Translations under genes and position numbers: made by a program
Shown here: piece after piece, positions 49,980-61,398 of the stretch
Numbering within the stretch: the stretch's first letter is position 1
Layout: each line of letters begins with the position of its first letter
Assembly: GCA_028829895.1 (NCBI GenBank)
Contig: CM054181.1
Location: 111,697,360-111,761,359, forward strand
Direction: 5' to 3'
Source of the DNA: Sinotaia quadrata
Taxonomy: Eukaryota > Mollusca > Gastropoda > Architaenioglossa > Viviparidae
Length of the DNA stretch: 64,000 nt
The notes under the pieces: generated by a model
What the model was told of the DNA's origin: nothing
The model's input: the letters and a program-made list of their open reading frames with translations, nothing else
The model's database searches: none

Positions 49980-52900
49980 AGGAGGTGGCATTTTATATTT
50001 GTTGCAGAATTTGTCATGCTATTGGGTTTTCAGTTAATATTTAGCATTCATAAAGCTGATTTATTTAGTGACAAAAGAAGTCACTTAATTTAATTCCTCT
50101 AAGCTAAGTGCAGAAAATCACTGATGGAATCGGACAGGATAGTCTGACAACAGTGAAGACTACTAATATTTAGACTTCTTCAGACAAAACCTAAGAGAAC
50201 AAACTTTTATTAAGTTATTGCCCTTCGATAGGCTTGCACTATTGTACAGCAATCTACTTCTGGTTCTTGGATAAGCATATTCTATTTTAAATTTTAAAAA
50301 AATATTTTAATAAATACATTAATTTAATTATTCTAAGTATACAGTTAATTATTTATATCAACTATTAAATTAATTATTTTTATCAAGCACTATATTAATT
50401 ATTTTTATGACTATGTTTATTATGTTTGATTATTCTGTCAACTATTAAATTACTTCTTATCAACAATTAACTCAAGTATTCTTATTTCTGAATTAATTAT
50501 TTTACATACTATTAAAATAAGTATCGGAAATTTTATAAACACATTTAAAATAAATTCTTATTGCCTATTAAATTAAATATGTGCATCATTTGTTAAATTA
50601 AATATGCCTATCCACTACTTACTTATTTATAAACTTTTAATATTAAACTAAGTATTTTCACTAAGTATTGAATTTGTAATGTACAAATAAAATCAATTAA
50701 AGTATTAGTGTAAAAACAAAACATTTAACCCTCCAAACACAAAATAAATATAATGAAATAAAAATATGTGACTTTCAAGGTGCTGTTCAAATGACAAACA
50801 TTATTAAATGAATTGTACTTGACAGGAATTAACCCTTATTTACATGACTACTGTTATAATTTACATCTTGTTTATCTCAGTACATTATTATTTACATGAT
50901 TAGATTGGTGTTACATGTTGTTTCAGTTTTATAAACTATTAAATTAAGTAGTCTTATTTATTTTTAATTAGAATCTATAAACACAATCAAATATTTACTT
51001 ACGTGCATGAATAAATAGTTCCATTTCTTTCAAGAGTATATCCAGTATCAAACTGCACACGAACATCTTCATTTAGTTCATTAAGGGGCTCTAACTCTGT
51101 CCCACGCTTCTGTTTTGTCTCTTCAGTTTTGACATCTTAAAATGAATTAAGATATTAAAATCTCAGATATTCCAGTCGTCTAATCATTAGACATTTACAG
51201 ACCACAGATACTGGTCATTTACAGATATGGACAATTAGATCTCACCCACTGAAAACCGTGTAAAAGTTTCTCAGCAAATAAAATTAAACTAAAAAGAATC
51301 AGATTATTTTTTTTTAATTTAAAAAACAACAAATTTGACAAAAACTGTAACATATTTTTAGAAAAATAAAGCTAACATTTTTCTATAAACATGGATAGAA
51401 ACTATTTTGGTGTGATTAAAATAAATTTATAAACTATAAATTTAATAAATAGGCATACATACACATTCTTGTCAGTTTTTAACTTTTAATATTAAATACA
51501 CATTTGTTAACAGCATCAATATGCAAAATTTAACTTGATAACAACCAAGAATCACTGAATGTTGCTTTGCTTCATAGTCATAAATTTTCAAGTACTGGTA
51601 GGATCCTATTCAGTGACATGGTCATCACAGGTCAAGAATCACCAACTTATAAAGTCATTATAGGTCATATAAAGAGTCAATAAAGGCCATTAATTACTGC
51701 ATCAACTGTAAATATTTGAAAATGCTCTCACATTTGTCAAATTACTAGATCAGTAATCATATTTCAAAAAGCTGTCATTACTTCAGTCATTATTTGTCAA
51801 GTGTCACTATTACAGCATATTCTCATTAAATTTTTAAAACTGAAAGTATGTGACTTTTGCTATATTCATTATAGCCAAACATCATTGTATGCTCACATAT
51901 ACATTGTATAGCTTCATTTTTATATTTCTTAAATCTCAGTTGTTTCTGTTGTCTTTAAGTAATTTGAGTTGCTATAAAAAAAAATGACATTTCAGGTCAA
52001 CATATTTGTGTGAGTACATTATTACTCACAGGCCTTCTCCCCACCCCCCACCCCCAATAACTCATTGCATGTGAACATATGCACTAATGGGAGATAACTA
52101 AGTAAGTAACAGCATGCAGTACTTATTTTAAGGGGTCTTCTTACCAATGAGACAAAACTAAACAAAATGTCATAAGGCAATTTTTCGCAAAGATCTAGCA
52201 GGAAGAGATATGATAGATCTAGCACTTACATATAACGAGACAAACAGTATAAGGATTTATTTGGATTGATCTGGCATTGAGAGATGAGACAAAATGTATA
52301 AGGTTATTAAGTATTCTGACAGAGCTACTAGTGGAAGACAACAGAGCCAAATGGCATGTGGCAATTATTCAGATAGATCTAGCATTGGGAGATAATGAAA
52401 CACATAAGGCAATTATTGATCTAGCATTGGGAAATAAAAAAAAAAAACAATAGAAAAAAAACAGATTTAACATTAGGAGATAAATGGTGAAGGCACTTTG
52501 TATTTTGATAGATTTATATGTCAAAAGAAGATAACATGACAAGTGGCACAGACAGTACTTAAATGTTCACCAAGATCTAGTAGACATTGTGTAGTATACA
52601 TAACATCTTGGAACTTGATTAGAAATTCCTTACCAATCTTGTGGTTATATATTATAATAGCTTTCAGTGCATTATTTTTATAAAAAATACTGCTAGACTT
52701 TGTGTCCATTTGCTTTATGTTATTCAAATTGTATTTAGAAAAATAACAGATGTTTTCATGCAAAAAGTAAATAATTTGATTACAACCACTAAATCAAATA
52801 TTTTATGTTGTAGGAGGATTGGTGATTTAGTTCAAAATATTTGATTAGTTCCATCAAATTTAATTCCTCACTTTTGAATCAGAAAACCCCACATTACATT

Positions 52901-54165
52901 TTTAATGACAAAAATAATTTCTCACTTTTGAATCATGTAAAATCCCACTTTGATTTCCTTAATGACAGATTTCATTCCACACTCTTGACTCATTAAATCC
53001 CATTTTTAATTTCCTGACATATTACATTCCACACTCTTAACTATGTTAAATCCCATTTTTAATTTTCCCAGACAGATTTCATTTCACACTGCTGAATCAT
53101 GCACCATGTACCTCCATTAGTTCCCTCCTCATCTTTGTCTCCTTGATGCAGGTACTCTTTAAGGTGTGCTTTATCCTTACGATAACATTTGCTCCAGTAT
53201 TTGCACTTTTCTCTTTTTGCTTTAAAATATTTAATTGTTTTCTTCGGTCCTTTGACTGATGCTGCCCTGGACAGACCTGGCTTTGGTCCCCCCTCCTCTG
53301 TCTTCCTCTTTTTCAGACACAGGACCTATCATAGAAAAAAAGAAATGAATTTATTATCAGATACAGAAAAACTTTACAATAATTAGTTAGTCAGCATAGA
53401 CAGATAAAAATGAACATATTTACAAGTTAATAATTTAACATTAAAAAAAATTCTATAATATATTAACACAATTCCTAGGAAAAACAATGCATACAATAAC
53501 TGACACACTAATAAAGCATGTAAGTAAACTGTAAACAACGACAGGCAAGTAGAAAACTAATTCCATAACTTCCAAAAATCTTCCTCAAATTTTTTTTAAC
53601 ATTACAACCCTCCTATAACAGGGTAAGGAGGAAGGCCCCACAGGAACTCTACAGAAACTGAGAACATCAAGAAGATGAAAAGTTTCCACGCAATTCCTGT
53701 GGAGAAAAGAAGTGATCGCTACAACAACAACAACAACAAGTTAATAATGGTAAATTCTTATTAAATTGACTTGGGCAATATAAAAAAGATTTAAATTTTG
53801 GTTTTAAAGTCTTTATTGGAAAAATTATAAGCAGCCCAGAATTTTTCTGTTTCTGAGACTGTAGAATTTGCTTCTGATGAATTAAATATATAAACATTAA
53901 CAAATCCAGTTTTATAACATCAAGACAGTTTATATATTTTTTTTTCTGTATATGATACTGTCATTGCAAATTCTGTAAGTGGGTCTTGGAAAAATGCATA
54001 GCTGATTAGGGTAAATTAATTTTTTTTTTTAATTGCTCTTTTATGAAGAGTATTAACCTAAGAATCCGATAAAGTATTATTATATGAAATTAGTCTGGGC
54101 TAGGGGAAGATAAAACAAAAGGATATGATTTTACATTATGTTCTACAAGTTCCCTAAGATATAAG

Positions 54166-54251
<86 letters not shown>

Positions 54252-57200
54252 CCCTATCTATCTAACTAACTAACTATCTATCTATCTCTATTTCAATGGA
54301 TTCAGATACTTTTGTACACTAAATATATATATATATAATATTTTATTTCAATGGATTCAGATACTATTGTACAAGCTATTATCAACTGGATGATATAATT
54401 ATAACAGCTTTTGTATGAGATAGGACCAACATATCAACTTTGCTCACTGGGATGTTTTTTATTTGCAGACTGAAATATTACATTTGCAGATTTGAAATGA
54501 TGTTAAATTGAGAAATTAATGTCAACTTTGCAGACTGAAATAAAACAGCATTTTAGGTTTGCAAATCGAGGCATGCCAGATCTTCAGGGCTGGATTAACC
54601 TCAAGGCAATACAAGCATGTACTTATAGCACCTTGGGAAGGGGGCACCACAAAGTACTGGTACCATAGTTGTAGCCATTGAATTTTATGGAATTCCAGAT
54701 TTATAGAAAGAGCCTTGTGGCATATTCTAAGAGCAGCAAATTTGCTATATTTCATGAAACCCAATCAACTAGCTTTAGGCTTTTATGTGTTTGATGTCCT
54801 CTGACATTGAGATAACTTTCTAACAGTATGTTTGACTGTCTTACCAACATTTATTTTACTAAAATTTCCATGGTTTTTAAATTATAATAAATATATATGA
54901 TCTATATATTTTTTGTGTGAGGGTGCACAATTATTGGGCTGTGCTTAGGGCATTATCTGGCCTTAATCCAGTGCTGGACAGAGAGACAACATTTGCAGAA
55001 AGATAGGAGATGTGTCAAACTAACAGGTATAGATAAGATAGCATGGTATATTTGTAGCTGGAAATGAGATGTGTCAAATCTTTAGATAGTATAGTAAGAT
55101 GAGAAAACATGACAACTGTTCAGGTAAATTCACCTCAGTAAGAGCTGCCGATTCTTCTTCAGATTTTCTTTTCTGCAATCGTGTCCTCCATGGTTCATTT
55201 TCATCCCCATCTGTGGCACTAATTGCATGAACAAGCCTCTGGAATATATACAATATAGTTTATAAGAAACGTTTTTGATTGGAACTACAAATATATATAT
55301 TTATATAAGAAAGCAATAAGTATACATGTTTTCTATAGTTATAAAATGTCATCACTATTGACTCTCACCTACGGAAAGGGTTTGTGAGATTATATGAATT
55401 AGTAATGAAACACATCTCATAGAAAGGAGCACTGAAAATTGTTCATCTTAACATATACTTATTGGGACTAATTAATTAAATTTACTATTCAAAATCAGAA
55501 CACCTAACATTACTGATGAGCTTATTTCTGCAGTGGATCTAGATTTCCTGTCATTTGTTCTTTCACAATGCAATCTGATTATGTAGTTGTCAAATAATGG
55601 CTCATGTAGCCCACACTCACCCCTCCTCTAAAAATAGACTGACTACTTGTATACCTATCTTCTAGAAAGGCTTACCCTTATCCCCATATCTGAATGTTCC
55701 AGACAACTCACTAAACTAACCAATCAAAGAACACCTCCGCCACATGAACGATTGAACCAGAAACTCATCTGTAAATCATTCGTCGAATGCAGCTGACTAT
55801 TGAGGCAACACATATTTTACTGCTAAAGGTATGTTGTTTTGTTTGCCTAACTAATATTATATTCATGTTTATCTCTTGTCATTAACTATATTTGATATTG
55901 TTATATTTTGCTTATGATATTAACGTATGATGACCATGTAAGTAATAGTGTTCTGTCAGAGAACACATGAGGACACTTTCTTAGCCCATGTTTATTTTAT
56001 TGGCACTTTGAGATTCTATCTGAGACTTTATCTTGGATGTTGGTTTGATGAGTGCTTAGCTGCAAGCCACACCAGAGTAGAACAACTCATGGGCCAAAGA
56101 GCAGTTTAATGGACCACTTGCATGTCTGCTATTGACATTCACTGAGACCCTAGGCTACATGTCATGCAATCTAAAGCTATGTACCTAAATCTATAAAGTC
56201 ACAACTGCACAGCTTCAGTCAAGTTGTAGACAAACTCTACCAAAGTACTGTTAGAGTTCACTCAGAAACATTCAGTGTTCTCTTATAAACTCATTTATAG
56301 TTTGCTCATGTAAATGAACCAAATAACTACTACAGTGCCATAGGACTCAAAATGAACATTCCCTTACAACACCACAGGGTCATGATTAGGCACTATATCT
56401 ATATACATGTATATAAACTCTAATTGTAACTGTTGAACTATTTGCTATATGTAACCATGCTGTCTTATGTTACTTCTTGTGGAATACAATTATTGTTGAT
56501 ACTTAGACCACTCAAGTCAGCATGACTCATTTACATGTTATATGTTGTAGTCTGTCACTTGTATTTACTTATTATGATGGCTGTATGTAACGGGGGTGGG
56601 GTGGGGGTGGGGTGGGGGCTCAGGCTATCTTCCAGAACTATCACTCTTCCATTCTACATTATCTATCTTTCATCTTTCTAACATAAGTGGCCAGCCAGAA
56701 GGTCTGGTTTTGGGATTAGCCTAAGTTACGGGTGGCACGGGTGGTGGAGAATTAGCATCTTGCCCATCTCTCAGCAAAACATTGCAGTATCATTCATTTT
56801 ATTTATCAAATATTTAAACTAAACAAACATTTTAATTTATGAACTGAAGACAAGATAAAACTGAGTTCGCATATCATCAACAATAAAATATACCTCAACT
56901 ACAGCAAAACAAATGTTATGTCAGTCTACAGGATTTTGTTAAAATCCAGTCACACTCATTAACTTACAGGTTTAGTGTCTGGATCTTCTGACTTTTCTGG
57001 TTCCTTCTTCACAACTGCCCACAATTTTTTTTATCAAAGTCATTATTGTATAAATAAATTAGGGAAAACTATTAACGAACAGTTATTGAAACATATATTT
57101 AATTGTTATGAAATCAGAACCCCCAAACAAGCAATTAAACATTAACAGTATTGTTCTCCCTTGTTGGTGAAATATTTCTGTCTCCATTTATAACTGATAT

Positions 57201-57721
57201 TTATGTTACAGCAACACTCAGTGCTAAGAGTGTAATGTGTAGAAGCAGTTAGTTCACATGTAATATGTTGTTTAATGTACCATTATATAAAATAATATTA
57301 TTACATTATATAAAATAATATTATTACATTATATAAAATAATATTATTCTTTTAATATTATATAATACTCTATTTTGTTCCATAAAAGAGATAAATTAAA
57401 ACTATGCAGGTGGTTTCTAAACTCAGTGTTAATAAAGATTTCAGAATCAGTGTAAACATCATTGCCACTAAAATTTAATAAATCTGAAGGTACAGTTTGA
57501 AAAAGGAAATATTCAATTATATAATAATACATATGAAAAAGAATGAACATAGTTAAATAATTGTCACATAGGCTGTTGGCAAACATGATTTTAATACCTT
57601 TAGCCACTGTTTCAGTAGAGCTGTCACTGGCATGAGAATATTCTTCCTGATGTGCTTTGTTTTTACGGTAGCACTTGCTGCCATATTTACACTTTGGCTT
57701 TTCAGATGAGGCTGCAGCCAT
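39644..57721 (-). CDS. ATP-dependent DNA ligase copy B: two PBZ fingers, SWIM-like motif, kinetoplastid-type ligase core
   Basis: Thirteen exons, minus strand: 57598-57721, 56968-57014, 55134-55238, 53112-53325, 51003-51135, 48372-48545, 47805-47873, 44180-44234, 42999-43118, 41996-42075, 41584-41764, 40309-40412, 39644-39812. Every junction has GT/AG and compatible phase; the product is 524 aa. Order: PBZ1 (C11, C17, H24, H30), basic KKRK linker (97-100), PBZ2 (C133, C139, H146, H152), SWIM-like CxC-x14-CxH (207-226), adenylation domain (Lys278 in EKLDGVRA, R289-CFYSRLGN, LDGELFGGRG 315-324, EGLMIR 405-410, LLKIKKF 424-430), OB domain ending NPPKIGSIITYKFQEL ... PRFPTYLGIRID. Family knowledge: the core matches small ATP ligases of the kinetoplastid/bacterial type; PBZ fingers bind poly(ADP-ribose). 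Inference: a nick-sealing enzyme recruited to poly(ADP-ribosyl)ated damage. The start is the ATG just before the first PBZ. The short exon 56968-57014 is the least certain, though its phases fit exactly. Confidence 0.88.
40508..40660. repeat. Minisatellite, 50-bp unit, copy B
   Basis: About three diverged copies of the unit that is nearly uniform in copy A (19,565-19,765). Confidence 0.75.
40860..41145. repeat. Minisatellite, about 64-bp unit, copy B
   Basis: About five direct copies of GACAGAGACAAAAGGAATGC ... ATCAAGACTTGAGG in the ligase B intron. Confidence 0.88.
42250..42375. repeat. Minisatellite, about 38-bp unit, copy B
   Basis: Three copies of the TTAAGATGCAAAACAGGT unit; one fewer than copy A. 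Confidence 0.8.
44789..45090 (+). pseudogene. Myb/SANT-like DNA-binding gene remnant of the Harbinger-like element
   Basis: Starts MDAEHGNRRAHDDNFTHSEI and continues VALIEAYEYRKKHPTI. After a one-base shift near 44,935, NAWAAVIMSVNAFFTIHR, then ELRCKWSKV, are read. Tryptophan and basic spacing resemble the Myb/SANT-like (NAIF1-like) proteins that accompany Harbinger transposases. The frame shift and missing remainder mark it as broken. No DDE transposase was found in the element. Confidence 0.6.
45530..45722. repeat. Minisatellite, about 60-bp unit, inside the Harbinger-like element
   Basis: Three to four copies of AATATGACATGAGTCACCAT + CATAATAATATTTAAATG. Confidence 0.85.
47805..47873 (-). 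CDS. Ligase B exon 7: adenylation active site (motif I)
   Basis: 69-bp exon reading THNPVGWWISEKLDGVRAFW. KLDGVR is the KxDGxR nucleotidyl-transferase motif; its lysine forms the enzyme-AMP intermediate in this superfamily. The donor is AAG|GTAGGA. In copy A the exon (24493-24561) reads EKLDGYRA with donor GAA|GTAGGA. Confidence 0.92.
48172..48381 (-). repeat. 30-bp minisatellite of splice donors, copy B (7 donors)
   Basis: Same unit as in copy A. GTAAGC occurs at plus-strand positions 48366, 48336, 48306, 48273, 48243, 48213 and 48183: six steps of 30, 30, 33, 30, 30, 30. The 33-bp step carries an extra CAT. The plus-strand reading frame across this array is a repeat artefact. Confidence 0.93.
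48372..48545 (-). CDS. Ligase B exon 6: second half of SWIM-like motif and lead-in to active site
   Basis: Encodes CDGWKKQ ... EKARTCKHLKEYLG (SWIM C224-K-H226), a lysine-rich linker, and VLLAHKYDE, which runs into the motif I exon. The phrase C-x-C-x-x-W ... RTCKHL followed by VLLA(H/D)K is characteristic of this small-ligase family as I know it. The donor GATGAAAA|GTAAGC is the first of seven tandem donors. Confidence 0.85.
48967..49920. other. Copy B-specific intron segment replacing copy A 25,613-26,285
   Basis: Copies align up to GGTGATCTTGATAGAAT and again from the AAAGAGAGAGAG ... GGAGGTGGCATTTTATATTT stretch, but the sequence between is unrelated in the two copies (about 950 bp here, about 670 bp in A). 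No gene is visible in either. Confidence 0.7.
49936..49975. repeat. (GT)n microsatellite
   Basis: About 20 GT units in copy B; the matching place in copy A (26,300-26,335) is GA-rich with no GT run. Confidence 0.97.
51003..51135 (-). CDS. Ligase B exon 5: first half of the SWIM-like motif
   Basis: Acceptor ATTTTAAG, donor TGCAC|GTAAGT. Ends in GTIYSC; the next exon supplies T-C, forming C207-T-C209. Upstream is an acidic KTEETKQKRGTELEPL linker. The homologous exon in copy A (27304-27433) ends in GTIYSS, so the first cysteine is lost there. Confidence 0.82.
53112..53325 (-). CDS. Ligase B exon 4: basic linker and PBZ finger 2
   Basis: Preceded by a TTTCTTTTTTTCTATGATAG acceptor. Encodes KKRKTEEGGPK, a lysine-rich stretch that could be a nuclear localisation signal, then CKYWSKCYRKDKAHLKEYLH. 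Zinc ligands and CYRK are kept; the usual Gly after the Tyr is Trp. No counterpart exists in copy A. Confidence 0.85.
54166..54288. repeat. (TATC)n microsatellite
   Basis: About 30 tetranucleotide units, the last third interrupted by TCCC and AAC variants. Confidence 0.97.
54585..54976. mobile_element. Possible hAT-like miniature element
   Basis: Ends CAGGGCTGGATTAA and TTAATCCAGTGCTG form an imperfect inverted pair (two mismatches in 14) 392 bp apart, in a ligase B intron. No clean 8-bp flanking duplication is visible, so this is tentative. The minus-strand frame inside it has no recognisable domain. Confidence 0.4.
56591..56618. repeat. GGGGTGGGGTGG tract
   Basis: Five G4-5 runs separated by single T; could fold as a G-quadruplex on the plus strand (the template strand of ligase B is the plus strand). 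Confidence 0.85.
57281..57348. repeat. Three perfect copies of a 23-bp AT-rich unit
   Basis: CATTATATAAAATAATATTA + TTA repeated three times head to tail. Confidence 0.95.
57598..57721 (-). CDS. Ligase B exon 1: start codon and PBZ finger 1
   Basis: Begins MAAASSEKPK and carries CKYGSKCYRKNKAHQEEYSH, which matches the APLF-type PBZ pattern C-x5-C-x6-H-x5-H with the diagnostic CYRKN. Donor AAAG|GTATTA, phase 1. Confidence 0.92.
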
Positions 57722-58953
57722 TATGTCTTGTTTTCTTTTTCCAGCCCTGTGGCATTTATTTTGTTCTTAAAGCAATAATTAATAAATTGCATAAGACAAA
57801 TATTACAAATAGAAAAATTATAAAATGTTATACAAGGTCAACACTTAGTTGAAAACAACATCCACATAAAGTGTGAAGAGGCATTGGTTGTCATGACAAA
57901 ATTTGTGACATGACAATCCATGATGAACTAAAGTGAATTTAAATAAATTTATCTGACTAAACTCAGTCTCAGATGTGAATCTGCTGTAACTAATTTGAAA
58001 TATAGTCATTGACATTGTCCAAAGACATATAATTTAGAGTTGAATGGTGTAGTGAACAGCAGACTAGATCTACTTGCATAACAAGAGATTCAAGCTTCCA
58101 TTAATATATAGCGATTTTTCCTGTTCATTTATCTTTCCTTGTACTCTAGATTTATTGAGATCAATGTATGTGATTCATCTCTCTTTTATGGCACATCAGC
58201 TATAAATGTGTTATATCACTCCCTCCGCAACAAAGCACTATATTATGAATTGCATCACTCTATATGGGACATCACTTGGATAAATGACACATTGCATACA
58301 TACACTTCCCTTCATAAGTGATGTATCAGTGTGCGCACATGACACTTCTCTCTAAATGTGCCAGATCTCTCCATTAAGTCAAACCAGCAGCACTATCTGA
58401 TAAGTGACACACATGTCTGTATGATGTAGCGTTACTCAAGGCTCTAGTAACAAGCAAAGTGATTATGAAAATGTAGTCCAGACTTCCCAAGTTAGAGAAT
58501 TATTATATATTATTATTTTAAACTTCCAGTCAACCCCAGACCTGCCCAAATACAAAAGGCGACATCCATGGAAAGTGCTAATATTCTCCTTAAAACCTTG
58601 GATCTCCCAGAAATCTGGTAAAATTCTAAAACCAAGATTAATAGCTGCGAAAATAAGTTGCAAGACAAATGAATAATAATAATAATAATAATACGTTATT
58701 TATAATATCACTACTACTGCTACTTTAATTAATAAATACTTCTGCTACTACTACAAATACTCTACTTTTACATGTACTACAATTTCTACTACTCCTAAAT
58801 GCTACTTACTATTACTTCTGTTTCCATTATCAGCGGATCAGGGAGAGAGGATAAAGGAAACTCATTATTTGCTACTTGTAATTAGGTTAGTATTTAGACA
58901 AGAGACTTACTGATGGATTTGTAAGCCTAGTTTCATGTCATTTCATGTTAAAA

Positions 58954-58955
<2 letters not shown>

Positions 58956-58995
<40 letters not shown>

Positions 58996-58998
58996 ACA
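58956..58998. repeat. (AC)n microsatellite
   Basis: About 20 AC units with one TAC interruption. Confidence 0.95.
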
Positions 58999-60819
58999 AC
59001 ACACGTACATAATATACATATATTACATGTAACGTGGAAAACGACTATCATAGTTCCCTCTAGTAGGATCGTACCTTAATGCGCCGGTTTCGATGTAAGC
59101 ATTACGATGAGTTATCAAAGTGAAACCAGGGCATGATATAGGCCTACTCACCTCTAGCGAAGGAGCCTGCATGTCAGGACTTGTTGGCTAATTATAGAAT
59201 ATTATACGTACCTGATTGCAACACCGGTTTACATATTTGGGTCAGTTCAATTCTATCTTTCGTCAACTCGGCTAGGGAAATGGTGCATTAATAATAAGTG
59301 AAGATAATTTTAAAACAAACAAATGAAAAACCAGCTATGAGCCTGCTGATACAATTTGGTCGAATCTGGCTTCGTTTTGCATTTTATTAGAGCAAACATT
59401 CATAACTGTGAATAATTTTTTTTTTATATGTTGTTGTAAAGCGCGGCGAAAAAAAAAAGATTAAACGATATTGATAATCATTTTTGAAACCAAGTCCGTA
59501 CAGTTATTAAGTATATTACGCGAATAAGGGTGGGGTGTCTGCCACTCGCGCGCGCGAGCACACACACACAAAATATTCTTTTGGCATACTGTTTTGTAGA
59601 ACTTTTTATCTGATATTAACTCAAACACAAGCCTGTATACTAAAATTGGATGGATATATAATTTCTATAATTATAAACAAAATGAGATGGACTATACATT
59701 TTAAGCTGTAAACAAAACATTTATTGCCAGTTCTAAATGAATTATTGTTACACCAGCAATCGTCAGTATAATTTGACACGGTTATATGCTTGTATTCGTA
59801 TGATTTCATTAAGAAAGCAGTTTTACAGAAGGGAATGGGGTCTACAAACAAGTGAAATATATGTACTTCAGAAAAAGAGGCAATATGACTGGTGACAATG
59901 GAGTAGGGCGAAGGAGTTTTTAAATCATTCCCTGAAAGAACATGGATATTCTTCAATGAGATGAAGCGGGCGAGTTAACTTAGAGTTAATTTGTGAGAAA
60001 AATAAATTAATTAGCAGTGCGCCAGAATAATAGACTAGGATTTACAGTACTTGTAGAATTTAATTTCGTTTTTCTTTTCTGTTTGTCAGTAAATAGATAG
60101 TTTAGTTTAATCAATGTACCTCTGGCTTCAAGAATATAAACGGGTTTCCCCAAATCTAAAAATAGAAAAATATTGTCGTTATGAATTGTAGTATAGATTT
60201 TCATTTTGGTTTCAATACGCAATGAGATTACTGAATCATCGACGGGTATCTTAATATTCTTGATTAATTGCAAGTGTGTGTGTGTGTGTGTGTAAAATTT
60301 ACATTAAAAATAAATGCACAAATTGAATAGGGCAATACTGAGATTGGTTATCATTCTAGAATTTTAATACACACAGGTTTGCTTTGAAAACGAAGTTCCA
60401 ATTTCCTTCAGTATGAATAATGTAAAGCCTATCAACTGTTCACTGACCGTCAGTGGTGATTACTATCCAAATTTCAAATAAAAACAAACAGTAAACAACG
60501 GCAACCTTGAACATTTCAACAGGAGTAATATAGCAGGAATTTGGATTTTGTGCGACCCCAACCCCCAATAAAAGTCTTTAAGAAATATAAGGAAATGCTG
60601 TAGTTTTATTTGTAATTTGTGCTCCCTGGCCAATAACAAATAACAATGAAAAGTGGAATTCCATTTACTTTACAATAAAACTATCACACCTGCCCATACT
60701 ATTTTCCATGTGTGCAATTTTTTTTTGTGGTATAAATTACCAATTGTCAAAACAATTGACAATTTATTTTTCAGGTTGATTTTTATTTGTCATACTTAGA
60801 CATCCATTCTTTTGTGAAT

Positions 60820-60822
<3 letters not shown>

Positions 60823-60888
<66 letters not shown>
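60823..60888. repeat. (AC)n microsatellite
   Basis: About 33 AC units. Confidence 0.97.
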
Positions 60889-60889
<1 letters not shown>

Positions 60890-61398
60890 AATTACACATA
60901 TACACAAAACAATGTACAATGTACAGATATTTGTGATTTTTATTACAGTAGTATTTTTAAGTAAATAATGAACACTGCATTTTTTAATAAATGTTTCTCT
61001 TCTACCAAACAGTATTCTTTGGGATTTTGCAAGCACTTATAACTAATTAAACAATGACAGTCAAAAATGGACAATGATCACACAAGTATGATTCAACTAA
61101 CGGCTAAATAGTGTCAAATACATTAGATTTATATTTTTATCATGTCGATAGATATAAGAAACTTGCTGAAAGGAATGATTTTGAAACACAGCACATTAAT
61201 AGTTTACTTTTAAGAAATAAAGTTGTGGGTATTATTTTGTCAGTCCGTTCACATCATAAAAGTACACGCAATTTCGAAATATCAATCGGACTTGTGTTTC
61301 ACTGGCTGATATAATTGCTTAACAATTATTAACACTCTACTCGAAACTGAATATTTCTTACCCCACCCCCACCCCCACTCCCGAGATAGTTTGAACCG

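Larger units (their letters stand above)
52128..57390 (-). other. 5.26-kb segment of copy B absent from copy A, holding ligase exons 2-4
   Basis: In copy A, GCAGTACTTAATAATTTAAA at about 28,436 joins sequence matching 52,128 directly to sequence matching 57,390. The missing part contains exons 56968-57014, 55134-55238 and 53112-53325 (366 bp together). Flanking phases are equal (phase 1), so its absence keeps the frame. Confidence 0.85.
33619..58329. repeat. Direct duplication, copy B (24.7 kb) carrying ligase gene B
   Basis: Same order and orientation as copy A. Extra material in B includes about 250 bp at 34,297-34,547, an expanded 23-bp repeat at 38,641-38,805, the transposon at 44,597-47,001, about 5.26 kb at 52,128-57,390 with three ligase exons, and about 230 bp at 57,838-58,075 upstream of the start codon. 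Confidence 0.93.
57722..61398. other. Intergenic region between ligase B start and phosphatase 3' end
   Basis: Should contain the ligase B promoter. Features visible are (AC)n at 58,956-58,998, a relatively GC-rich patch at 59,040-59,560 with a CGCGCGCGCG run near 59,548, (GT)n at about 60,275-60,292 and (AC)n at 60,823-60,888. No exon is supportable; the frames at 59,621-59,956 and 60,007-60,273 show no domain. Confidence 0.55.

Noticed and set aside
58139..58321. 60-aa plus-strand frame conserved at 28,940-29,122
   Set aside because: Conserved only because the block is duplicated; substitutions are not biased to silent positions and there is no domain. It overlaps the ligase upstream regions.
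59621..60273. Two minus-strand frames (111 and 88 aa) between ligase B and the phosphatase
   Set aside because: No domain, AT-rich composition like the intergenic DNA, and no supporting splice or repeat evidence.
60764..61036. 90-aa minus-strand frame with a Val-Cys run
   Set aside because: Translation of another (AC)n tract; no domain or splice context.
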